Below the pieces are notes generated by a model, which ran no database searches, was not told the origin of the DNA, and saw nothing but the letters and a program-made list of their open reading frames with translations. Below, piece after piece: positions 1 to 4,521 of a stretch of DNA of 9,310 nucleotides. A program made the position numbers and the translations under genes. Source of the DNA: Scatosoma sp045128055 (lineage in GTDB: Bacteria; Bacillota; Clostridia; Christensenellales; Borkfalkiaceae); contig JBGVRC010000061.1 of NCBI GenBank assembly GCA_045128055.1, forward strand, positions 1 through 9,310, written 5' to 3'. Numbering within the stretch: position 1 is the stretch's first letter; each line of letters opens with the position of its first letter.

Positions 1-134
1 ACTCTCGTATCGGGATTGATGCCCGTTTCCGCGAGAATCTTTTTGGAAGTCGTCAAACCGATACCATAGATGTAGGTAAGACCGATTTCGACTCTCTTTT
101 CTCTGGGTAAATCCACACCGGCAATACGTGCCAT
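1..134 (-). CDS. rpsM: 30S ribosomal protein S13, N-terminal part (cut by window edge)
   Basis: S13 sits in the head of the small subunit and contacts the P-site tRNA and the large subunit through intersubunit bridges. Only the first 44 codons are visible. They read MARIAGVDLPREKR, then a YIYGIG segment and a lysine-rich helix start, which match the N-terminus of bacterial S13. The ATG at 134 is preceded by a GGAGGA ribosome binding site at 144-149, nine bases away. It is the first gene after a 357-base gap holding a strong promoter, so it probably opens a separate alpha-operon transcript, with rpsK, rpsD and rpoA expected beyond the left edge (inference). The rest of the protein cannot be judged. 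Confidence 0.95.
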   Translation of the reverse strand, partial: MARIAGVDLPREKRVEIGLTYIYGIGLTTSKKILAETGINPDTR

Positions 135-168
135 AGATTTCTGTCCTCCATTTGTTTTTTCTTTTTTC

Positions 169-300
169 TTATTTTTTATATCGCCAACAAACGCTTGTAA
201 TCGGCAGTGGAAAATGCCTTTTACGTCGCGCCGTATTATTTTCGTAATCAGATATGCCGCTACGCTCTTTATAAGCCTGCCCAGTCAAAAACGCCTGCAT
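169..300 (-). CDS. Possible 43-codon leader ORF, function unknown
   Basis: A complete ATG-to-TAA reading frame fills most of the second half of the rpsM leader. The 43-residue product begins MQAFLTGQAYKERSG, has an Arg/Lys cluster in the middle (TARRKRH, residues 23-29) and ends in WRYKK. It has no obvious signal peptide or membrane segment and resembles no family I recognise. No good ribosome binding site precedes it, only an AGAAG about 12 bases upstream. The ATG (298-300) lies at the edge of a predicted hairpin (283-307). It may be a chance ORF, a leader peptide or a real small protein. Chance is the safest default. Confidence 0.2.
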   Translation of the reverse strand: MQAFLTGQAYKERSGISDYENNTARRKRHFPLPITSVCWRYKK

Positions 301-307
301 TTTGACT
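283..307 (-). other. Leader hairpin 2 upstream of rpsM
   Basis: The arms AGTCAAAA (283-290 on the plus strand) and TTTTGACT (300-307) are perfectly complementary over 8 bp with a 9-base loop. On the transcript this hairpin follows the terminator-like hairpin by about 15 bases and covers the ATG of the 43-codon ORF. There is no U run after it, so it is not a terminator by itself. The downstream flank repeats GCAGGC, found once in the loop and once just after the stem, so other pairings are possible. Confidence 0.5.
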
Positions 308-323
308 TACTTCTAAACGCAAC

Positions 324-357
324 AAAACTGAGTTTCCGTAAAAATACGGAAATTCAG
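324..357 (-). terminator. Terminator-like hairpin in the rpsM leader (possible attenuator)
   Basis: On the transcript strand the arms are CTGA-A-TTTCCGTA and TACGGAAA-C-TCAG around a TTTT loop. That makes 12 base pairs with one A-C mismatch (plus-strand arms 328-340 and 345-357). The hairpin is followed directly by UUUU (327-324), then G, UU and GCGUUU, and preceded by AA that could pair with the first U residues. The form is that of a modest intrinsic terminator. It lies between the promoter and rpsM, so it could stop transcripts arriving from rpmJ, attenuate those from the new promoter, or both. The U run is short, so termination would be partial at best. Confidence 0.5.
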
Positions 358-362
358 CTTGA

Positions 363-406
363 TTACACTATTCGTTTTTGAGAAAAATATCGCATAAATG
401 CAACAT
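363..406 (-). other. Two overlapping mini-ORFs before the terminator-like hairpin
   Basis: ATG at 406 opens a 12-codon frame (MLHLCDIFLKNE) that stops at 368-370. ATG at 395 opens a 10-codon frame (MRYFSQKRIV) that stops at 363-365. Both end 5-11 bases before the terminator-like hairpin, the position a leader peptide would take in ribosome-mediated attenuation. Neither has a properly spaced ribosome binding site: a GGGG lies only one base before the first ATG. There is no obvious run of one regulatory amino acid codon. They may be chance. Confidence 0.15.
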
Positions 407-421
407 TCCCCAAACTACGGC

Positions 422-459
422 ATAATACAATTCTACCATAATTTGTCAAGACCTGTCAA
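422..459 (-). promoter_or_regulatory. Strong housekeeping-type promoter(s) for the rpsM (alpha) operon
   Basis: Two consensus -35 boxes, TTGACA, lie in tandem on the minus strand (plus-strand positions 454-459 and 444-449). The first pairs with TAGAAT (430-435) at an 18-base spacing and has a TG extended -10 (TGGTAGAAT). The second pairs with TATTAT (422-427) at a 16-base spacing. The stretch upstream, back to the rpmJ stop, is rich in A runs like an UP element. This matches the vegetative sigma factor of Bacillota. The start site should fall near 415-423. The two arrangements overlap, so they may give two start sites or compete. Confidence 0.75.
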
Positions 460-491
460 GCGTTTTTACGCGTATTTTTCAACTTATTTTT

Positions 492-608
492 TTAGCCTTG
501 TCTTTGTTTGTGGCTCTTGCTCTTGGAGCAGATAACCATAACTCTGCCGTTTCTTTTAATAACTTTGCACTTATCGCACATAGGTTTTACGGAAGGTCTA
601 ACTTTCAT
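492..608 (-). CDS. rpmJ: 50S ribosomal protein L36 (zinc-binding form)
   Basis: This 38-residue gene begins MKVRPSVKPMCDKCKVIKR and ends SHKQRQG, which is the whole L36 family pattern. C11, C14, C27 and H33 form the C-C-C-H zinc knot. L36 is the smallest large-subunit protein and helps to stabilise 23S rRNA near the peptidyl transferase region. The ATG at 608 has AAGGAGA seven bases upstream. It sits 43 bases after infA, the usual Bacillota order. It is the last gene before the 357-base regulatory gap, so it may end one transcript. The SKSKSH stretch before the last ligand is one residue longer than the CENPKH of many Gram-positives, but E. coli L36 has the same 38 length. Confidence 0.97.
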   Translation of the reverse strand: MKVRPSVKPMCDKCKVIKRNGRVMVICSKSKSHKQRQG

Positions 609-651
609 TGTATTTTCTCCTTGTTAAATAAACTCTATTACGTCGTTGAAA

Positions 652-873
652 TTACGACTTGCTACGCCACGTGATTCTGCCTTTCGTTAAATCATACGGG
701 CTCATTTCCAGCTTAACGGTATCCCCTTCGATGAGTCTAATATAATTCATACGAAGTTTACCGGAGATATAAGCCGTAATGACATGCCCATTGGAAAGCT
801 GTACTTTAAAGGTTGCATTAGGCAACGCTTCGATTACTTTACCTTCCGCTTCGATTACGTCGTCTTTGGACAC
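652..873 (-). CDS. infA: Translation initiation factor IF-1
   Basis: IF-1 binds the A site of the 30S subunit during initiation and assists IF-2 and IF-3. The 73-residue product is a single S1-type OB fold with the family landmarks EGKVIEALPNATFKV (residues 10-24), NGH, ISGKLRMNYIRL (36-47), GD and SPYDLTKGRITWR (58-70). Length is normal (usually 72). The start codon is GTG at 873, backed by a strong GGAGGA at 881-886 seven bases upstream. No ATG is available at that spacing. Gaps of 43 bases separate it from map and rpmJ. The tail WRSKS replaces the common YRFK ending, a minor change. Confidence 0.97.
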   Translation of the reverse strand: MSKDDVIEAEGKVIEALPNATFKVQLSNGHVITAYISGKLRMNYIRLIEGDTVKLEMSPYDLTKGRITWRSKS

Positions 874-916
874 AGAAAATTCCTCCGATTTTTATTTCGT
901 CTTTCACAGCTTTGTC

Positions 917-1660
917 TTACAAAGTAAGAATTTCAACGCCGTCCTCGCGCACCACTACCGTGTTTTCGTAATGCGCAGCAGGTTTACCGTCTACCGTTAC
1001 CGCGCCCCAGCCGTCGGAAAGCAATCTCACTCTCCAATCGCCAAGCGCTATCATCGGTTCTACGCAAATTACCGTTCCGGCTCTCAGTCTTGTGCCCGTA
1101 CCAAGCTTCCCATAATTAGGAACGTTTGGATCTTCGTGCATTTCCCTGCCGATGCCGTGTCCGGTGTAAGAACGGATTACGCCGTAGCCAAAGGACTCCG
1201 CATACTTTTGCACACGATAGCCTATGTCGTACACGGGCGTGCCCGCCTTCAAACCTTCAATTCCTTTAAAAAAACATTCTTCGGTGACCTTGACAAGCTT
1301 TTCAACTTCGGGCGCAACCTTGCCGATGCAGAACGTTCTGCACGCATCGCCGTGATAACCGTTTTTGTCCGCTACCACGTCTACGCTGACAATGTCGCCT
1401 TCTTTCAAAATTTCATCACCGGGAATCCCGTGCACCACCATATCGTTAATCGAGATACAAGCCGAAGCGGGAAAACCGCCGTAGCCAAGACAAGAAGGAT
1501 TTGCCCCGCTCGAACGAATATAACGTTCTACAAGCTCGTCCACTTCTCTCGTGCTCATACCGGCTTTTATCTTCGAACCAACGAATGCAAGCGTATCTCG
1601 CACAATTTTGCACGGTTCGCGCATTAAATCAATTTCTCTTTCGCTCTTTACGTGAATCAT
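917..1660 (-). CDS. map: Methionine aminopeptidase, type I
   Basis: This cytosolic metalloenzyme removes the N-terminal methionine from new proteins when the second residue is small. The 247-residue chain has the pita-bread fold pattern with all expected metal and catalytic residues: H77 in VVHGIPG, D94 in SVDVV, D105 in GYHGDACRTF, H168 in TGHGIG, E201 in VEP and E232 in HYENT. There is no N-terminal extension, as in standard bacterial type Ia enzymes. The ATG at 1660 lies one base after the adk stop, and no clear ribosome binding site precedes it, so translation is probably coupled to adk. The KOW-domain RNA-binding gene often found after map in Bacillota is absent here. Confidence 0.97.
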   Translation of the reverse strand: MIHVKSEREIDLMREPCKIVRDTLAFVGSKIKAGMSTREVDELVERYIRSSGANPSCLGYGGFPASACISINDMVVHGIPGDEILKEGDIVSVDVVADKNGYHGDACRTFCIGKVAPEVEKLVKVTEECFFKGIEGLKAGTPVYDIGYRVQKYAESFGYGVIRSYTGHGIGREMHEDPNVPNYGKLGTGTRLRAGTVICVEPMIALGDWRVRLLSDGWGAVTVDGKPAAHYENTVVVREDGVEILTL

Positions 1661-1661
1661 A

Positions 1662-2291
1662 TTATTTCATGGAATCAAGCTTTTCCGAAACGATTGCGTG
1701 CGCAACGTCGGGAGTCGAGCTGCCGTCTACGTTGAAAAGAACGCCTTTTTTCGTATAATAATCGATTAAAGGAGCTGTTTGCGCCGTGTACACGTCCAAA
1801 CGGCTTTGTACCGTTTCGGGATTGTCGTCCTTTCTTTGATACAATTCGCCGCCGCAACGGGAACACTTCGTTTCACCGTTCAACCATTTCAAATGGGTGC
1901 TTTCTCCGCAGTCCTTACAAACTCTTCTACCGCACAAACGATCCAAAAGCAACGAAAAATCTACGTCGATATTAATAACAAGGTCAATATTCGTGATTTT
2001 GTCAAGCGCTTCTGCTTGCGCAATCGTACGGGGGAACCCGTCGAGCATATAACCGTTTTTGCAGTCTTCTCTCGAAATTCTTTCTTCTACAATTTTACAA
2101 GTCACTTCATCGGGCACAAGCATGCCTTTATCGATGTAGGATTTTGCAAGCAACCCGATCGGGGTTTCATTTTTGATATTTTCTCTAAAAATGTCACCCG
2201 TAGAAATATGCGGCAATTTGTAGTCGTCTACGATTCTCGAAGCTTCCGTACCTTTGCCTGCGCCGGGCGCACCAAGTAAAATAATATTCAT
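1662..2291 (-). CDS. adk: Adenylate kinase (zinc-lid type)
   Basis: It interconverts ATP + AMP and two ADP in the cytosol and sets the adenylate energy charge. The 209-residue protein has the P-loop GAPGAGKGT at residues 7-15, the AMP-binding STGD (30-33) and DGFPRT (84-89), LCGRR (119-123) opening the lid, and RKDDN (153-157) closing it. The lid carries C125, C128, C143 and C146, a Cys4 zinc site typical of Gram-positive long-form kinases. The ATG at 2291 has GGGGAGG eight bases upstream. It follows secY after 93 bases with inverted repeats and runs into map with one spacer base. All catalytic arginines expected of the family are in place. Confidence 0.97.
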   Translation of the reverse strand: MNIILLGAPGAGKGTEASRIVDDYKLPHISTGDIFRENIKNETPIGLLAKSYIDKGMLVPDEVTCKIVEERISREDCKNGYMLDGFPRTIAQAEALDKITNIDLVINIDVDFSLLLDRLCGRRVCKDCGESTHLKWLNGETKCSRCGGELYQRKDDNPETVQSRLDVYTAQTAPLIDYYTKKGVLFNVDGSSTPDVAHAIVSEKLDSMK

Positions 2292-2309
2292 AATAATTGC
2301 CTCCCCTTT

Positions 2310-2325
2310 GGAAATATGTATTTCC
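2310..2325 (-). other. Perfect 16-base palindrome just upstream of the adk ribosome binding site
   Basis: GGAAATA and TATTTCC flank a two-base TG, so the transcript can form a short hairpin ending four bases before the adk ribosome binding site (2300-2306). It is AU-rich and weak as RNA, and it could also be a protein-binding DNA site. There is no U run, so it is not a terminator. Confidence 0.4.
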
Positions 2326-2340
2326 GGATTTGGCAGACCC

Positions 2341-2369
2341 GCGCGCTCCGCTCAAAGCGCAAAGCGCGC
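2341..2369 (-). other. GC-rich nested hairpin between secY and adk
   Basis: Outer arms GCGCGCT (2341-2347) and AGCGCGC (2363-2369) make 7 bp. Inside them, CGCT (2349-2352) and AGCG (2356-2359) make 4 bp around a three-base loop. The structure starts about 15 bases after the secY stop codon on the transcript. No U run follows, so it is more likely a pause, processing or 3'-end stabilising element than an intrinsic terminator. It is much more GC-rich than its surroundings. Confidence 0.5.
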
Positions 2370-2384
2370 AAGCCTTATTTATTC

Positions 2385-3740
2385 TTATTTCAAGAACCCT
2401 TTGTAATTCTTCATCATAAGCTGCGCTTGTAATTGTTTTTCAAATTCCATTGCGCAGGATACTACGATCAAGATACCCGTGGTAGAGAATACGTTTACAA
2501 GCGTATAGTCTGCCCACGCGAACATTACGGAAGGAACGAACGCAACCAACGAAAGATAGATTGCGCCGAACAGCGTAATACGGTTGGAAATCTTTTTCAG
2601 ATATGCTTCCGTTGCTTTACCGGGACGAATACCTTGGATAAAGCCGCCGTTTTGTTGAATGCTCTTGGATACGTCTTCGGGGTTGAATTGCATTTGCGCG
2701 TAGAAGAACGAGAACGCGAAAATCAATACGCAAAGCACTACGGTATATACTACCGCGCCCCAACCGGTTGCACCAGCGGAAAGCCAAGTGTTCCACCAAT
2801 TTACGAAACCGTTGTCGCCGCCGTTGATCATGCTGCCGATCATTTGCGGGAAGCTCAAAATCGAGAACGCGAAGATCAAGGGCATAACGCCGCCGCCCGA
2901 AATTCTAATAGGAATCGAAGACGATTGACCGCCGTACATCTTTCTGCCTCTGATTTGCTTTGCATATTGTACGGGAACTTTTCTTTCGGAAAGGTCTACG
3001 TATACGATTGCAAAGAAAATGATTGCGCAGACAAGAGCGAAAATGATAAGTTCCCAAACAAGATCGGTAGACGTCGAGTTAGGATACAAATCACTTCTCG
3101 TAGCAGAATCAAAAATACTTCTAATTTTACCAAGAATCATAGAACCAGCCGTAGCGATAAGACCCGTGAAGATAATCATGGATTGACCGTTACCTACGCC
3201 GTAGTCGGTGATTCTTTCGCCAAGCCACATTACAACGAATGCGCCTGCCGTATAAATAAGGGTAAGGAATACGCCCGTCAACCAAACTTGGTCGCCAAAG
3301 AAGCTTTCTTGAAGCGCGCCATCCGCTTGGTTTGCAAAGTTAATAATAATACCCAACGATTGAATAATAGCGAGAAGAATGGTTACGTATCTCGTGTATT
3401 GCGCAATCTTTTTGCGGCCTTCTTCACCCTGTTTGGACAATCTTTCAAGCGAAGGAATACCTACGCTGAGAAGTTGCATGATAATGGAAGCGTTGATGTA
3501 CGGTCCGATACCCAAAGCGAATACCGTACCGCTCGCAAGCGCGCCACCGGTCAAACTGCTCATAAGCGTTAAGAAATCGTTTGCCTGTTCCCCTTCGAAC
3601 ATTGCCGAGAAGTTTTCTCTATGCAAACCAGGAACGGGAATGAAACAACCGATACGGAACACCAAGAGCAAAAGGAGCATCATATAGACTTTACGTCTAA
3701 TCTCCTTTACTTTTAATGCATTGATTATTGTCTGTAACAT
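2385..3740 (-). CDS. secY: Protein translocase channel subunit SecY
   Basis: SecY forms the membrane channel through which SecA or the ribosome passes unfolded proteins. The 451-residue chain has ten hydrophobic segments, roughly at 19-35, 74-95, 117-137, 152-173, 184-204, 229-248, 283-303, 327-347, 389-410 and 415-431. Family marks include FIPVPG (33-38), GIGPYINASIIMQLL (77-91), YGVGNGQS (180-187), RKVPVQYAKQ (253-262) in one cytosolic loop, FNPEDVSKSIQQNGGFIQGIRPG (352-374) with conserved R372 in the SecA-contact loop, and the QAQLMMKNYKGFL end. I chose the ATG at 3740 (MLQTIINALKVKEIR): it matches family N-termini and has GGAG six bases upstream. A longer non-ATG frame exists to 3776 but adds an unlikely tail. 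It lies between ribosomal protein genes and adk, with structured spacers on both sides. Confidence 0.97.
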   Translation of the reverse strand: MLQTIINALKVKEIRRKVYMMLLLLLVFRIGCFIPVPGLHRENFSAMFEGEQANDFLTLMSSLTGGALASGTVFALGIGPYINASIIMQLLSVGIPSLERLSKQGEEGRKKIAQYTRYVTILLAIIQSLGIIINFANQADGALQESFFGDQVWLTGVFLTLIYTAGAFVVMWLGERITDYGVGNGQSMIIFTGLIATAGSMILGKIRSIFDSATRSDLYPNSTSTDLVWELIIFALVCAIIFFAIVYVDLSERKVPVQYAKQIRGRKMYGGQSSSIPIRISGGGVMPLIFAFSILSFPQMIGSMINGGDNGFVNWWNTWLSAGATGWGAVVYTVVLCVLIFAFSFFYAQMQFNPEDVSKSIQQNGGFIQGIRPGKATEAYLKKISNRITLFGAIYLSLVAFVPSVMFAWADYTLVNVFSTTGILIVVSCAMEFEKQLQAQLMMKNYKGFLK

Positions 3741-3768
3741 TTTTTTCTCCGTTTTAAATGGTTTTTCA

Positions 3769-3796
3769 CACAACACGTAAAACTTTACGTTTTGTG
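3769..3796 (-). other. 12-bp hairpin upstream of secY
   Basis: CACAA-C-ACGTAAA (3769-3781) pairs with TTTACGT-T-TTGTG (3784-3796) with one mismatch and a two-base centre. On the transcript it lies about 20 bases before the secY ribosome binding site. No U run directly follows, so a terminator is unlikely. It may slow translation or mark RNA processing between rplO and secY. Confidence 0.5.
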
Positions 3797-3819
3797 ATGG
3801 GGAGAAATAATGCGAACAG

Positions 3820-3849
3820 CGGAAAACCCCTTTCGCAAGCGATTTTCCG
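3820..3849 (-). other. Bulged hairpin after rplO
   Basis: Outer arms CGGAAAA (3820-3826) and TTTTCCG (3843-3849) are perfect over 7 bp. Inside, TCGC-AA-GCGA (3833-3842) forms a second stem stacked directly on one side, leaving a six-base bulge (3827-3832, AAGGGG in the transcript). The bulge resembles an anti-16S purine run but has no start codon after it. The hairpin begins some 15 bases after the rplO stop, and there is no U run. Confidence 0.5.
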
Positions 3850-3864
3850 TGTCACAATTTTTCC

Positions 3865-4311
3865 TTAAAGGGTTTCCGCCGTACCCTGAGCAGCTTCGAT
3901 AGCCGCTTTTGCGGATGCGGAGAATTTCGCCGCTTTCACGGTAAGAGCTACTTTCAATTCGCCGTTACCAAGAACTTTAAGTCCGCTGTTGTTCTTCACT
4001 TCTTTCGCAAGACCGTTTTCCATAACGAAACCGTAGTCAACTACCGTACCTGCAGGAAGTTCTGCAAGGTCGGAAAGGTTTACGATTACGTAATATTTCT
4101 TAGCGTTATGGGTGAAGCCTCTCTTAGGTACACGACGCGCGATAGGCATCTGACCGCCTTCAAAACCGGGACGTACGCCACCGCCGGAACGAGCCCACTG
4201 ACCTTTGTGACCTTTACCGGAAGTTTTACCCGTGCCCGAACCGATACCACGGCCAAGTCTCTTGACCGATCTGGTTGCTCCCTGTGCGGGAGAAAGAGTA
4301 TCTATTCTCAT
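3865..4311 (-). CDS. rplO: 50S ribosomal protein L15
   Basis: L15 binds 23S rRNA in the core of the large subunit and joins during late assembly. The 148-residue product has the glycine-rich, extended N-terminal arm GRGIGSGTGKTSGKGHKGQWARSGGGVRPGFEGGQMP (residues 20-55), which threads into rRNA, then a globular C-terminal domain with VDYG and GLKVLGNGEL. The start is ATG 4311 (MRIDTLSPA), with GAGGAG at 4319-4324, seven bases away and overlapping the rpmD stop. A TTG five codons earlier keeps the frame open but has no site and would overlap rpmD. It is the last ribosomal protein gene before secY. Confidence 0.97.
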   Translation of the reverse strand: MRIDTLSPAQGATRSVKRLGRGIGSGTGKTSGKGHKGQWARSGGGVRPGFEGGQMPIARRVPKRGFTHNAKKYYVIVNLSDLAELPAGTVVDYGFVMENGLAKEVKNNSGLKVLGNGELKVALTVKAAKFSASAKAAIEAAQGTAETL

Positions 4312-4322
4312 AATCAATCTCC

Positions 4323-4502
4323 TCAAATGTTTTCTACCTTGACAAGATGCTTAACTTTCGTAAGCATACCCTGAACTGCGGGGGTGTTGTCAAGTTCTTT
4401 GGAAGAACGGATTTTTTTAAGACCAAGCGCAGCAATCGTACCTTTAACCGATTCCACTTGACCAATCGTGCTCTTTACAAGCGTAACTCTGATTTTAGCC
4501 AT
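4323..4502 (-). CDS. rpmD: 50S ribosomal protein L30
   Basis: L30 is a small ferredoxin-like fold protein on the large subunit. The 59-residue product starts MAKIRVTLVKSTIG and contains GTIAALGLKKIRSSKELDNTPAVQGMLTKVKHLVKV, which follows the bacterial L30 pattern closely and has normal length. The ATG at 4502 has GGAGGG at 4511-4516 eight bases upstream, 19 bases after the rpsE stop. Its stop codon lies inside the ribosome binding site of rplO. The order rpsE-rpmD-rplO is the standard spc order. Confidence 0.97.
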   Translation of the reverse strand: MAKIRVTLVKSTIGQVESVKGTIAALGLKKIRSSKELDNTPAVQGMLTKVKHLVKVENI

Positions 4503-4521
4503 TGTCTTATCCCTCCGTTAC

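Larger units (their letters stand above)
135..421 (-). promoter_or_regulatory. Long structured 5' leader of rpsM
   Basis: With the start of transcription expected near 415-423, the rpsM message would carry about 280 untranslated bases. Everywhere else in this cluster the spacing is 124 bases or less. In transcript order the leader holds two overlapping mini-ORFs (406-368 and 395-363), a terminator-like hairpin (357-328 with a U run), a second hairpin (307-283), a 43-codon ORF (300-169), an A-rich purine tract (about 151-180) and the rpsM ribosome binding site. Such an order is what one expects for attenuation or for autoregulation by a ribosomal protein. E. coli S4 controls rpsM through its leader, but I do not recognise that structure or any named RNA family here. 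Confidence 0.5.

Noticed and set aside
460..471. GCGT-TTTT-ACGC inverted repeat after rpmJ as terminator
   Set aside because: The stem has only 4 bp, and on the transcript it is followed by TTGACA rather than a U run. It is better seen as part of the A-rich region upstream of the promoter.
642..658. GTCGT/ACGAC repeat at the infA stop codon
   Set aside because: Only five pairs with a seven-base loop, partly inside coding sequence. No U run.
910..929. Short inverted repeats around the map stop codon (CTTTGT-CTT-ACAAAG and TCTTAC-AAA-GTAAGA)
   Set aside because: Two weak, mutually exclusive 6-bp stems without a U run. The level is what one expects by chance in AT-rich DNA.
779..1627. 282-codon plus-strand frame opposite map
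   Set aside because: It lies fully antisense to map and infA, which have complete family motifs. The translation has no recognisable domain and no ribosome binding site of its own.
2433..3572. 379-codon plus-strand frame opposite secY
   Set aside because: It is antisense to a clear SecY. The product is an unlikely, highly charged chain. Such frames arise because TTA, CTA and TCA codons are rare in the real gene.
3741..3864. Promoter before secY
   Set aside because: TTGCGA and CATTAT are present, but with 20-base spacing and poor -35 agreement. Nothing comparable to the rpsM promoter.
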